The notes beneath the pieces are model-generated. The model did no database searches and was not told where the DNA came from. It saw only the letters and a list, made by a program, of their open reading frames with translations. A DNA stretch of 64,000 bases from Paraburkholderia graminis C4D1M (GTDB taxonomy: Bacteria > Pseudomonadota > Gammaproteobacteria > Burkholderiales > Burkholderiaceae): assembly GCF_000172415.1 (NCBI RefSeq), contig NZ_ABLD01000014.1, forward strand, positions 62,001 through 126,000, read 5' to 3'. The position numbers and the translations under genes were made by a program. Of this stretch, positions 17,986 through 27,257 are shown piece after piece; position 1 is the stretch's first letter; each line of letters opens with the position of its first letter.

Positions 17986-19134
17986 ATGCAACACAAGATG
18001 AAACTGCTGGCAGGCGCAGCGCTGGTTGCGGCGATGTCGGTGGCGGGGACGGCCAACGCTCAATCGACGGAAGACGTGAAGGTCGGTTTCGCCGGCCCGA
18101 TGACGGGCGCGCAGGCGCACTACGGCAAGGACTTCCAGAACGGCATCACGCTGGCTGTCGAAGACATGAACGCGACGAAGCCGGTGATCGGCGGCAAGCA
18201 GGTTCGCTTCGTGCTCGACGCCGCGGACGACCAGGCTGACCCGCGCACCGGCACGACCGTCGCGCAGAAGCTCGTGGACGACGGCATCAAGGGCATGCTC
18301 GGCCACTTCAACTCGGGCACGACGATCCCGGCATCGCGCATCTACGCGAACGCGGGCATTCCCGAAATCGCGATGGCGACGGCACCTGAGTACACGCAGC
18401 AAGGCTTCAAGACCACCTTCCGCATGATGACCTCGGACACGCAGCAAGGTTCGGTTGCCGGCGCGTTCGCGGTCAAGACGCTGGGCGTGAAGAAGATCGT
18501 GATCATCGACGACCGCACGGCTTACGGCCAGGGTCTCGCCGATCAGTTCGAGAAGGCGGCGAAGGCTGCGGGCGGCACGATCGTCGATCGCGAATTCACG
18601 AACGACAAGGCCGTGGACTTCAAGTCGATCCTGACCAAGGTGAAGTCGGTCAGCCCGGATCTGATCTATTACGGCGGCGCCGATTCGCAAGCAGCGCCGA
18701 TGGTCAAGCAGATGAAGGCGCTCGGCATCAAGGCGCCGCTGATGGGCGGCGAAATGGTCCACACGCCGACGTTCATCAAGATCGCGGGCGACGCGGCGAA
18801 CGGCACGGTGGCATCGCTCGCCGGCCTGCCGCTGGAAGAAATGCCGGGCGGCAAGGACTACGTCGCGAAGTACAAGAAGCGTTTCAACGAAGACGTGCAA
18901 ACGTACTCGCCGTACGCATACGACGGCGCAATGGCGATGTTCGCCGCGATGAAGAAGGCGAATTCGACCGATCCGGCGAAGTACCTGCCGGTGCTGGCCC
19001 AGACGTCGATGCCGGCTGTGACGTCGTCGAACCTTTCGTACGATGCGAAGGGTGACCTGAAGAACGGCGGCATCACGCTGTACAAGGTTGTCGACGGCAA
19101 GTGGACGACGCTGCAAAGCGTGGGCGGCAAGTAA
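17986..19134 (+). CDS. Branched-chain amino-acid ABC transporter substrate-binding protein
   Basis: A 382-residue periplasmic binding protein of the LivK/LivJ type. The signal peptide (MQHKMKLLAGAALVAAMSVAG) is probably cut after ANA. The mature protein starts VKVGFAGPMTGAQAHYGKD and includes LGHFNSGTTIPAS, which forms the amino-acid pocket, and IIDDRTAYGQGLAD. The ligand is likely Leu/Ile/Val or a related compound. No permease or ATPase genes adjoin it, so it must work with a transporter encoded elsewhere. AAGGAG precedes the ATG and a terminator follows. Confidence 0.92.
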   Translation: MQHKMKLLAGAALVAAMSVAGTANAQSTEDVKVGFAGPMTGAQAHYGKDFQNGITLAVEDMNATKPVIGGKQVRFVLDAADDQADPRTGTTVAQKLVDDGIKGMLGHFNSGTTIPASRIYANAGIPEIAMATAPEYTQQGFKTTFRMMTSDTQQGSVAGAFAVKTLGVKKIVIIDDRTAYGQGLADQFEKAAKAAGGTIVDREFTNDKAVDFKSILTKVKSVSPDLIYYGGADSQAAPMVKQMKALGIKAPLMGGEMVHTPTFIKIAGDAANGTVASLAGLPLEEMPGGKDYVAKYKKRFNEDVQTYSPYAYDGAMAMFAAMKKANSTDPAKYLPVLAQTSMPAVTSSNLSYDAKGDLKNGGITLYKVVDGKWTTLQSVGGK

Positions 19135-19166
19135 GCTACTTTTGTAGCTTGCTGTGACGTTGTGAG

Positions 19167-19191
19167 AACCCCGCTTCGGCGGGGTTTTTTT
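19167..19191 (+). terminator. Terminator of the binding-protein gene
   Basis: The stem AACCCCGC / GCGGGGTT around TTCG, followed by a run of T, 32 bases after the stop. Confidence 0.9.
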
Positions 19192-19215
19192 ATGGGTTGC
19201 AGGCGGGGCCTCTCT

Positions 19216-20934
19216 CTATTCCCCGCGCAACTTCCTCCCCTGCTCCCGAATCTGCTCGAGCGTCGCGCCTGGCGTACTCGCTTCCTGCGGCATGCGAATC
19301 TCGATTACCGCCGCGCGCTTCGCTTCCAATGAACGCTGCAACGCCGGGAGAAAATCTTCGGTACGTTCCACCGTTTCCCCGTGTGCGCCGAACGATCGCG
19401 CGAATGCCGCGAAGTCGGGATTCGTGAGCCCGGTGCCATGCACGCGGTTCGGATAATGCCGTTCCTGATGCATGCGGATCGTGCCGAAGTGCCCGTTGTT
19501 CACGACAATGAACAGCACATGCAAGTCGTATTGCATCGCCGTCGCGAGTTCCTGCGCGGCCATCATGAAGCAGCCGTCGCCGGCCAGCGCGACGACCGCG
19601 CGTTGCGGATAGAGCGACTTCGCCGCGATCGCCGCGGGCACGCCGTAGCCCATCGCGCCGCTCGTCGGTGCAAGTTGCGAGCGGTAGTGCCGATACGAAA
19701 AGTGCCGATGCAGCCACGTCGCGTAATTGCCGGCGCCGTTGGTCAGGATCGCGTCGTCAGGAAGATGCGCGCGCAACTGTTGAATGACTTCGCCCATCTG
19801 CACATCGCCGGGAATCGGGCGAGGCTTGCGCCACTCCAGATACGCGCGATGCGCTTCCTCCGCCGCGCCGTTCCATGCAAGCGTTTCGGCCGACGGCTTC
19901 AAGGCCGCCAGCGCCGCCGTCAGTTCCGGCATGCCGGAGACGATCGGCAGATCGGCCGCATAAACGCGTCCCAACTCTTCCGCGCCCTGATGAACGTGAA
20001 CCAGCGTCTGCTTGGTCTTCGGAATGTCGAGCAGCGTGTAGCCATTCGTCGTCGCCTCGCCGAGTCGCGGCCCGAGCACGAGCAGCAGATCGGCATCGCG
20101 GATACGCTGCGCGAGTGCCGGATTGATGCCGAGCCCGACATCGCCGGCATAGTTCGGATGCTCGTTATCGAGCGTGTCCTGGAAGCGGAACGCGAGGCCA
20201 ACCGGCAACTGCCAGTTCTCGACGAAGCGTTGCAGGTCCGCGCATGCGCCGGGCGTCCAGCCGCTGCCGCCCGCGATCACCATTGGCCGTTGCGCGCGCT
20301 CGAGCAACTCGCGCAACCTGTCGATCTGTGCCGCCGACGGCGCCGCCGCCACTCGCTGATAAGCCGGCGCGCCGGGCGCGGCGTCGCATGCATCGCTCAG
20401 CACGTCTTCGGGCAAGGACAGCACGACAGGTCCGGGCCGCCCGGATGTCGCCGTGTGAAACGCGTGACTCAGATACTCGGGAATGCGCTTCGGATCGTCG
20501 ATCTGCGCAACCCATTTCGCCATCTGACCGAACATGCGCCGATAGTCGATCTCCTGAAACGCTTCGCGGTCGAGATGCTCGCGCGCGCATTGGCCGATCA
20601 GCAGAATCATCGGCGTGGAGTCCTGAAACGCGGTGTGTACGCCGATGGACGCATGCGTCGCGCCGGGTCCCCGCGTGACGAGCGCGACGCCTGGCCGGCC
20701 AGTCAGCTTGCCGACCGCTTCGGCCATGTTCGCGGCCGCCGCTTCATGGCGGCAGACAATCGTCTGAATGCGCGTGGTCTCGTCGTGCAGTGAGTCGAGC
20801 ACCGCGAGAAAGCTCTCGCCGGGCACACAGAAAACGCGCTCGACACCGTGCGTGAGCAACGCATCGACGACGAGGCGCGCGCCAGTCGTTCGAGCGGCGG
20901 CAGAATCGGAAACGGGAGCATTCGGCAGCGACAT
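19216..20934 (-). CDS. Thiamine-diphosphate enzyme, acetolactate synthase-like
   Basis: A 572-residue protein with the three-domain architecture of the ThDP decarboxylase/acetolactate synthase family. The N-terminal domain has the proton-relay Glu in CRHEAAAANMAE (residue 64). The middle domain is about 190-330. The C-terminal ThDP-Mg motif starts at GDGCF and ends VVNNG. No regulatory ilvN subunit is nearby, so it may not be the biosynthetic enzyme; the substrate is unknown. ATG 20934 has GGAGG ten bases ahead. The terminator after sdaA separates it from the gcv operon. Confidence 0.8.
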   Translation of the reverse strand: MSLPNAPVSDSAAARTTGARLVVDALLTHGVERVFCVPGESFLAVLDSLHDETTRIQTIVCRHEAAAANMAEAVGKLTGRPGVALVTRGPGATHASIGVHTAFQDSTPMILLIGQCAREHLDREAFQEIDYRRMFGQMAKWVAQIDDPKRIPEYLSHAFHTATSGRPGPVVLSLPEDVLSDACDAAPGAPAYQRVAAAPSAAQIDRLRELLERAQRPMVIAGGSGWTPGACADLQRFVENWQLPVGLAFRFQDTLDNEHPNYAGDVGLGINPALAQRIRDADLLLVLGPRLGEATTNGYTLLDIPKTKQTLVHVHQGAEELGRVYAADLPIVSGMPELTAALAALKPSAETLAWNGAAEEAHRAYLEWRKPRPIPGDVQMGEVIQQLRAHLPDDAILTNGAGNYATWLHRHFSYRHYRSQLAPTSGAMGYGVPAAIAAKSLYPQRAVVALAGDGCFMMAAQELATAMQYDLHVLFIVVNNGHFGTIRMHQERHYPNRVHGTGLTNPDFAAFARSFGAHGETVERTEDFLPALQRSLEAKRAAVIEIRMPQEASTPGATLEQIREQGRKLRGE

Positions 20935-20951
20935 TGCGATGGGGCCTCCAG

Positions 20952-20987
20952 GCAGTGAGTGCGGTGAGTGCAGTGAGTGCAAGTGAG
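20952..20987. repeat. Short tandem repeat, GTGAGTGC-type unit
   Basis: About four copies of a nine- to ten-base unit (GTGAGTGCG, GTGAGTGCA, GTGAGTGCA, then GTGAG) just upstream of the ThDP-enzyme gene. It lies before the ribosome site. It may vary in copy number between strains. Confidence 0.6.
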
Positions 20988-21072
20988 CCCCGACAGCTTA
21001 CGCCGACAGCGCGTGCAGTGTCACGGCGCAGCGCAACGCATGCTCACGCGCCACACATGGCCTCGCGAATGC

Positions 21073-21105
21073 GCAAACAAAAACGCGGGCCGAAGAGCCC
21101 GCGTT
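21073..21105 (-). terminator. Terminator of the gcv-sdaA operon
   Basis: On the minus strand the stem AACGCGGGC / GCCCGCGTT is followed by TTTTGTTTG, 30 bases after the sdaA stop. It separates sdaA from the ThDP-enzyme gene. Confidence 0.85.
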
Positions 21106-21134
21106 TCGATACGCCGCGATCATCGAATCGCCCA

Positions 21135-22523
21135 TCAACACTCGACGATATTCACCGCCAAACCGCCGCGCGAGGTTTCCTTGTACTTCGTCTTCATATC
21201 CGCGCCGGTCTCGCGCATGGTCTTGATGACCGAATCGAGCGACACGTAGTGACTGCCGTCGCCGCGCAACGCCATGCGCGCCGCGTTGACCGCTTTCACC
21301 GATGCCATTGCATTGCGCTCGATGCACGGAATCTGCACCATGCCGCCGACCGGATCGCACGTGAGCCCGAGGTTGTGCTCCATGCCGATCTCCGCCGCGT
21401 TTTCGACCTGCCTCGGCGTGCCGCCCATTACCGCAGCGAGCGCGCCCGCGGCCATCGAGCACGCGACGCCCACTTCGCCCTGACACCCGACTTCGGCGCC
21501 GGAAATGGACGCGTTCAGCTTGTACAGAATGCCGATAGCCGCAGCCGTCATCAGGAAGTCGATCACGCCCTGCTCGTTGGAGCCGGGCATGAAGCGCGTG
21601 TAGTAATGCAGCACGGCCGGGATGATGCCGGCCGCGCCGTTGGTCGGCGCGGTGACGACGCGCCCTCCCGCGGCGTTTTCCTCGTTGACGGCGATCGCGT
21701 ACAGGTTGATCCAGTCGACCATCGAAAGCGGATCGCGCAACGCCAGCTCAGGGTTGCCCGACAGCGCGCGATACAACTGCGGCGCGCGGCGCTTCACCTG
21801 GAACGGGCCCGGCAAATTGCCGTCCGCGTCGGGATTGTTGATGCCGCAACCACGCGACACGCACGACTGCATCACGTCCCAGATTTTCAGCAGGCCCGCG
21901 CGCGTTTCTTCTTCGGTATGCCAGACGCGCTCGTTGTCCCACATCAATTGCGCAATGCTTTTACCGGTCGATTCGCACAGCGCGAGCAACTCGTTGCCGC
22001 TGCGAAACGAGTGCGGCAATTGATCGACGGCAGCCAGCACTTTCGTGTTCGGCGCGCCGGCCGTCACAACGAATCCGCCGCCTACCGACAGATACGTCGA
22101 TTCGCGCAACGTCTCGCCGTTCGCGTCGAACGCGCGCAGCTTGAGCCCGTTCGGATGTTCGGGCAGCGCCTGGCGATAAAACGAAATGTGGTCCTTCTGA
22201 ACGAACGGGATTTCATGCGTGCCGAGCAATGCCAGCTTGCGCGTGCTGCGCACGGCTTCGAGCCGCTCTGCAATCGTGTCGGGATTCACTGTGTCGGGCG
22301 CGTCGCCCATCAGACCGAGCATCACGCCGCGATCCGTGCCGTGACCTTTGCCCGTCGCGCCGAGCGAGCCGTACAGATCGACCTTCACCGAGGCCGTGTT
22401 CGCAAGGAGCCCGTCGCGTTCGAGCCCTTGCGCGAACATCAGCGCCGCGCGCATCGGCCCGACCGTATGCGAGCTCGACGGACCGATGCCGATTTTGAAG
22501 AGATCGAACACACTGACTGCCAT
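21135..22523 (-). CDS. sdaA: L-serine dehydratase (iron-sulfur type)
   Basis: A 462-residue enzyme that deaminates L-serine to pyruvate and ammonia with a [4Fe-4S] cluster. It starts MAVSVFDLFKIGIGPSSSHT, the beta-domain motif of the SdaA/SdaB family. The C-terminal alpha domain has the cluster cysteines in the usual spacing (SCVSRGCGI; LTCDPVGG; PCIERN) and ends near KETSRGGLAVN. ATG 22523 has GGGAG ahead and matches the family start. It is the last gene of the glycine-cleavage operon, so glycine converted to serine would feed pyruvate. Confidence 0.95.
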   Translation of the reverse strand: MAVSVFDLFKIGIGPSSSHTVGPMRAALMFAQGLERDGLLANTASVKVDLYGSLGATGKGHGTDRGVMLGLMGDAPDTVNPDTIAERLEAVRSTRKLALLGTHEIPFVQKDHISFYRQALPEHPNGLKLRAFDANGETLRESTYLSVGGGFVVTAGAPNTKVLAAVDQLPHSFRSGNELLALCESTGKSIAQLMWDNERVWHTEEETRAGLLKIWDVMQSCVSRGCGINNPDADGNLPGPFQVKRRAPQLYRALSGNPELALRDPLSMVDWINLYAIAVNEENAAGGRVVTAPTNGAAGIIPAVLHYYTRFMPGSNEQGVIDFLMTAAAIGILYKLNASISGAEVGCQGEVGVACSMAAGALAAVMGGTPRQVENAAEIGMEHNLGLTCDPVGGMVQIPCIERNAMASVKAVNAARMALRGDGSHYVSLDSVIKTMRETGADMKTKYKETSRGGLAVNIVEC

Positions 22524-22552
22524 TGACTGCTCCCTGCTGATGAAATGTTGGT

Positions 22553-23683
22553 TTAGCGCGCCGGCATCGGCAAACACACGGCAAGCCATGCGGGCGGCGT
22601 TGCTGCAAGTTGCAGCGCGATCGGCGTATAGCGTCCGTCGAGACGCGCCGCCAGATGAAAGAGCTCCGTCGCGTTCTTCGGGTCCCATTGACCCGAGTAG
22701 CCGGGCAAGCCGGCTTCGCGACGTTTGGCGTCGAAGGCGACGCTCGAATGCACGAATTCCTCGTGCGTCTTGCTGCCGGCCGCATACGGCGCGAGCCAGT
22801 TAAGCGCGGCCTGCAGCGACGCGCCGTTCGCGCCCTTCTCCGGCAGCCAGTTGCGGTTGTGGCGGCGCGCCGCAACAGCGGCCGTGACCAGCGGCTGCAG
22901 ATCGTAAGTGACGTAGTGCAGCGCATCACGTTCGGCGAAATCGACGGTCGAACCATCCGGCTCGATGTTGTCGCCGACATGCTCGACAAAGAGACGCTGC
23001 GCAGCGTTGATCATCTTGCGGTTGTCGAGCGTGAAAGCGGCCATTGCAATCAGTTTGATCCGGTGGCTTTGCCAGTTGTTCCGGTAATTGCCTTTCAATG
23101 GACGCGGCTGCTCGTCGATCTGCGCGATATAGCCGTTCGCGAGCTTCGTCAGAAACGCCATCGACGCATTGCGCGTTTTCACGGGCAGCGCGCTCGCGGT
23201 CATGTCGTACGCGAGAATCAGCCCTTCGAAATGCGTTTCGTCGATGGGATTGAAGCTCGGCTGATAAGTCGTGACCCACGCGTACAGCAAGCGATCGACG
23301 AGCTTGAGATACCGGTCGTCGCTCGTTGCGCGCCACGCGAGCGCGGCGTCGCGCAGCAAGTCCAGATCTTTCTCCGCCTCGACGCTCTGATCGTAAATGC
23401 CCTCGTGCGGCAGCGTGCCTTCGGTGTGCAGCTTGGCCTGCGCGTGCGGCCGGTCGTTCAGATGCGCCTGCACATTGCTCACCAACGCCTTCACGCCGGG
23501 ATCGGCGTTCGTGCGCTCGCTGGTTTGCCACGCGGGCGCCGCGCAAAAATTCATTGCGGCGTGCGCGTGCCGCAGCGGCAGCAACACGGCGGCGCCGGCG
23601 AACAGCATGGCGCCCGCTTGCCGCCGCATATGGATGCGCGTCGCTTTGGCCAGGCTTTGCATCAATCGCACCTTTCGCACCAT
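22553..23683 (-). CDS. Secreted alginate-lyase-like protein
   Basis: A 376-residue exported protein. Its N-terminus is basic, then hydrophobic (AGAMLFAGAAVLLPL), with probable cleavage after AHA. The mature part resembles the alginate lyase (PL5-type) alpha-barrel, including GNYRNNWQSHR around the catalytic Asn-His region and the following helices. An active enzyme would cleave a polyuronate in the periplasm or outside. The ATG has GAGGAG about eight bases ahead. It lies between gcvP and sdaA in the same direction; the link to glycine metabolism is unexplained. Substrate and activity are unproven. Confidence 0.7.
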   Translation of the reverse strand: MVRKVRLMQSLAKATRIHMRRQAGAMLFAGAAVLLPLRHAHAAMNFCAAPAWQTSERTNADPGVKALVSNVQAHLNDRPHAQAKLHTEGTLPHEGIYDQSVEAEKDLDLLRDAALAWRATSDDRYLKLVDRLLYAWVTTYQPSFNPIDETHFEGLILAYDMTASALPVKTRNASMAFLTKLANGYIAQIDEQPRPLKGNYRNNWQSHRIKLIAMAAFTLDNRKMINAAQRLFVEHVGDNIEPDGSTVDFAERDALHYVTYDLQPLVTAAVAARRHNRNWLPEKGANGASLQAALNWLAPYAAGSKTHEEFVHSSVAFDAKRREAGLPGYSGQWDPKNATELFHLAARLDGRYTPIALQLAATPPAWLAVCLPMPAR

Positions 23684-23798
23684 GCGAAACTCCTCGTTGG
23701 GCTGATTTGGTGTGTGATGTTAGCCGTTTGCGGCCTGAAGCGACAGAAGCGCGCGCCGCCCGTCTATCAGCACGGGTAACGCGCGCCGAAGGCAACGC

Positions 23799-26735
23799 TT
23801 ACTCGTAATCGGCGACCGGCACGCAGGAGCAGAACAGGTTGCGATCGCCATACACGTTGTCCGCGCGGCCGACCGGCGGCCAGTACTTCTTCGCGATCAA
23901 CGTGGGCAGCGGATACGCCGCGGTTTCGCGCGCATACGTGTGCTTCCAGTCGTCGGCGATCACGACTGCGGCCGTGTGCGGTGCGTGCTTCAGCGGATTA
24001 TCTTCGCGGTCCGAATGGCCTTCTTCCACCGCGCGAATTTCCTCGCGGATCGCAATCATCGCTTCGATGAAACGGTCGAGCTCTTCCTTCGATTCCGATT
24101 CGGTCGGCTCGACCATCAACGTGCCCGGCACCGGGAAGCTCATGGTCGGCGCATGGAAGCCGTAGTCGGCGAGGCGCTTCGCGACGTCGTCGACGGTGAT
24201 GCCGCTCGTTTCCTTGATCGGACGCAAATCCAGAATGCATTCGTGTGCGACGAGTCCGCCGGGGCCCGAGTACAGCACCGGATAATGCGGCGCGAGTTTC
24301 TTCGCGACATAGTTCGCATTGAGGATCGCGGTTTCGGTCGCGGCGGTCAGGTTTTTCGCGCCCATCATCGCGATGTACATCCACGAGATCGGCAGGATCG
24401 ACGCCGAGCCGTACGGTGCGCCCGACACAGCGCCGATGCCGTTCGGCGCGCGCTCATAGCCCGACGAAATCTGATTCGGCAGGAACTGCGCGAGATGCGC
24501 GCCGACCGCGACCGGACCGACGCCGGGGCCGCCGCCGCCGTGCGGAATGCAGAACGTCTTGTGCAGATTCAGGTGCGAGACGTCGCCGCCGAATTGACCG
24601 GGCGCCGTCAGGCCGACCATCGCGTTCATGTTCGCGCCGTCCACATAGACCTGGCCGCCGCGCGCATGCACGATCTCGCAGATTTCGCGCACGTTCGCCT
24701 CGAACACGCCGTGCGTCGACGGATACGTAATCATGATCGCCGCGAGTTTGTCGGCGTGCTGATCGGCTTTCTTCTTCAGATCTTCGATGTCGACGTTGCC
24801 CTGCGCGTCGCACGCAACCACCACGACCTGCATGCCCGCCATTTGCGCCGAAGCCGGGTTCGTGCCGTGCGCCGAAGCCGGAATCAGGCAGACATTGCGA
24901 TGCGCTTCGCCGCGCGACGCGTGATACGCGTGAATGATCAGCAAGCCCGCGTACTCGCCTTGCGAGCCGGCATTCGGCTGCAGCGACACGGCTGCATAGC
25001 CGGTTGCCGCGACGAGCATCGCTTCGAGCTGATCGATCATTTCGCGGTAGCCGACGGTTTGCTCAGCGGGCGCGAACGGATGAATCTGGCCGAACTCGGG
25101 CCACGTGACCGGCAGCATTTCCGAGGTCGCGTTCAGCTTCATCGTGCACGAGCCGAGCGGAATCATCGAACGGTCGAGCGCGAGGTCCTTATCCGACAGG
25201 CTGCGCAAATAACGCAGCATTTCCGTTTCCGAATGATGACGGTTGAACACGTGGTGCGTGAGGTACGCGCTCGTCCGTTCGAGCGATGCCGGCACCGATG
25301 CGGTGTTCGACGCGGTCAGCGCAGAGTCGAGCGCGTCGACTTGCGGGACATCGCGCGCGCCGGCGGCTTGTGCGAACACCGCGAGCAGATCGGCGAGGTC
25401 GGCGCGCGTCGTCGTTTCGTCGATGGACACGCCGACTTGCGTATCGCTCACGCGGCGCAGGTTGATGCGCTTCGCGTTGGCCGCGTCGTGCAGCGCCTGC
25501 GTGCGCGCGCCCGCGTCGAACGTGAGCGTGTCGAAGAACGTTTCGTTGACGAGCGTGTAGCCGAGCTGCTTCGCGCCTTCCGCGAGCAATGCGGCGATGC
25601 GGTTCACGCGCAACGCGATGGTCTTCAGGCCGCGCGGGCCGTGATAAACCGCGTACATGCTCGCCATGATCGCGAGCAGCGCTTGCGCGGTACACACGTT
25701 CGACGTCGCCTTCTCGCGGCGGATATGTTGTTCGCGCGTTTGCAGCGCGAGACGCAGCGCGGGATTGCCTTGCGCGTCGACGGTCACGCCGACGAGACGG
25801 CCCGGCATCTGACGCTTGAATTCGTCGCGCACGGCGAGATACGCCGCATGCGGACCGCCGAAGCCAACCGGCACGCCAAAGCGCTGCGTGTTGCCGACAG
25901 CCACGTCCGCGCCCCATTCGCCCGGCGGCGTCAGCACGGTCAGCGCGAGCAGATCGGCGGCGACCACCACGTGGCCGCCCGCTGCGTGGATCGCTTCGGT
26001 GAGCGCGCGGTAGTCGCGCACGTCGCCGTTCACGCCCGGATATTGCAGCAGCACGCCGAATGCGTTCGCGTTCGCGGCTTCATCGGCCGGGCCGACTTTC
26101 ACTTCGATGCCGACCGGGGTTGCGCGCGTCTTTATCACTTCGACGGTTTGCGGCAACACGTCGTCGGCGACATAGAACACGTTCGACTTCGGCTTGCCGA
26201 CGCGTTGCAGCAGCGTCATCGCTTCGGCTGCGGCGGTGGCTTCGTCGAGCAGCGACGCGTTCGAAATCGCGAGCCCTGTCAGATCGATCACCATCTGCTG
26301 GAAGTTGAGCAGCGCTTCGAGTCGGCCTTGCGAGATTTCCGGCTGATACGGCGTGTACGCCGTGTACCACGCGGGATTTTCGAGCACGTTGCGCAGGATC
26401 ACCGTCGGCGTGTGCGCGTTGTAATAACCCTGCCCGATGTACGAGCGGAACACCTGGTTTTTGTCCGCGAGTTCGCGCAACGCGGCGAGCGCTTCGGCTT
26501 CGCTTTTCGGTTGCGTGAACGGACCGAGCGGCAGCGGCTCGGTGCGGCGGATCGTCTTCGGAATGACGGCGTCTATCAGCGCGGCGCGCGACGCGAAGCC
26601 CAACGCTTCGAGCATGGCCTGCTGGTCGGCCGCATCCGGGCCGATGTGCCGTTCGGCGAAGGCGTCATGCACTTCGAGCGCGGCAAGCGAGAGAGGAGTG
26701 CGGTTCATCAGACGATCCGGGTGTTCGAGCTTCAT
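23799..26735 (-). CDS. gcvP: Glycine dehydrogenase (decarboxylating), P protein
   Basis: A 978-residue single-chain P protein. It decarboxylates glycine with PLP and passes the aminomethyl group to the lipoyl arm of GcvH. The N-terminal half begins FAERHIGPDAADQQAML. The PLP-binding Lys is residue 726 in NLHKTFCIPHGGGG. The length fits the fused P1-P2 form. ATG 26735 follows AGGAACACC. It is third in the gcvT-gcvH-gcvP order. Confidence 0.98.
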   Translation of the reverse strand: MKLEHPDRLMNRTPLSLAALEVHDAFAERHIGPDAADQQAMLEALGFASRAALIDAVIPKTIRRTEPLPLGPFTQPKSEAEALAALRELADKNQVFRSYIGQGYYNAHTPTVILRNVLENPAWYTAYTPYQPEISQGRLEALLNFQQMVIDLTGLAISNASLLDEATAAAEAMTLLQRVGKPKSNVFYVADDVLPQTVEVIKTRATPVGIEVKVGPADEAANANAFGVLLQYPGVNGDVRDYRALTEAIHAAGGHVVVAADLLALTVLTPPGEWGADVAVGNTQRFGVPVGFGGPHAAYLAVRDEFKRQMPGRLVGVTVDAQGNPALRLALQTREQHIRREKATSNVCTAQALLAIMASMYAVYHGPRGLKTIALRVNRIAALLAEGAKQLGYTLVNETFFDTLTFDAGARTQALHDAANAKRINLRRVSDTQVGVSIDETTTRADLADLLAVFAQAAGARDVPQVDALDSALTASNTASVPASLERTSAYLTHHVFNRHHSETEMLRYLRSLSDKDLALDRSMIPLGSCTMKLNATSEMLPVTWPEFGQIHPFAPAEQTVGYREMIDQLEAMLVAATGYAAVSLQPNAGSQGEYAGLLIIHAYHASRGEAHRNVCLIPASAHGTNPASAQMAGMQVVVVACDAQGNVDIEDLKKKADQHADKLAAIMITYPSTHGVFEANVREICEIVHARGGQVYVDGANMNAMVGLTAPGQFGGDVSHLNLHKTFCIPHGGGGPGVGPVAVGAHLAQFLPNQISSGYERAPNGIGAVSGAPYGSASILPISWMYIAMMGAKNLTAATETAILNANYVAKKLAPHYPVLYSGPGGLVAHECILDLRPIKETSGITVDDVAKRLADYGFHAPTMSFPVPGTLMVEPTESESKEELDRFIEAMIAIREEIRAVEEGHSDREDNPLKHAPHTAAVVIADDWKHTYARETAAYPLPTLIAKKYWPPVGRADNVYGDRNLFCSCVPVADYE

Positions 26736-26805
26736 GGTGTTCCTGGCGGTGCGGCTGTCCTTGCGCGAAGGGCGCGCCGCACCTGACGGTTAGACGAGAG
26801 GTGAA

Positions 26806-27186
26806 TCAGGCGCCGATCGACTTCGTGTACGCGTCGGCGTCGATCAGACGGTCGAGCGTGGCGTCCGCAGCCGGCTTGATCTTGAAGAGCCAGCTTTCGT
26901 ACGGCGTGCTGTTGACCGAATCCGGCGAGTCGGACACGGCGCTGTTCGCTTCGATCACTTCGCCCGAGACCGGCGCGTAAATGTCCGACGCGGCTTTCAC
27001 CGATTCGATCACCGCGACCGTGTCGCCGGCGGTCACGGTCTTGCCCAGTTCCTGGACTTCGAAGAAGACGATATCGCCGAGCGCTTCCTGCGCATGGTCG
27101 GTAATGCCGACCGTCAGCGTGCCGTCCGCTTCGGTGCGGACCCATTCGTGCGATTCGGTGTATTTCAGATCGGCCGGGATGCTCAT
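26806..27186 (-). CDS. gcvH: Glycine cleavage system H protein
   Basis: A 126-residue lipoyl carrier that shuttles the aminomethyl group between the P, T and L proteins. The lipoylated Lys is residue 64 in ESVKAASD. A glycine-rich C-terminal half is typical. AGGAG lies ten bases before the ATG. The gene is between gcvT and gcvP. Confidence 0.98.
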   Translation of the reverse strand: MSIPADLKYTESHEWVRTEADGTLTVGITDHAQEALGDIVFFEVQELGKTVTAGDTVAVIESVKAASDIYAPVSGEVIEANSAVSDSPDSVNSTPYESWLFKIKPAADATLDRLIDADAYTKSIGA

Positions 27187-27257
27187 CGGATGCTCCTATG
27201 CGGTGTGATTCGGTAGTGACTGGATAAGGGACGCGCGCGCCGGTGGCTTGCGGAGGC

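Noticed and set aside
13834..19116. A 1760-codon open frame on the minus strand across putA and the binding-protein gene
   Set aside because: It is antisense to two certain genes, and its composition (Arg, His, Asp-rich) is that of a shadow frame in GC-rich DNA. It has no ribosome site.
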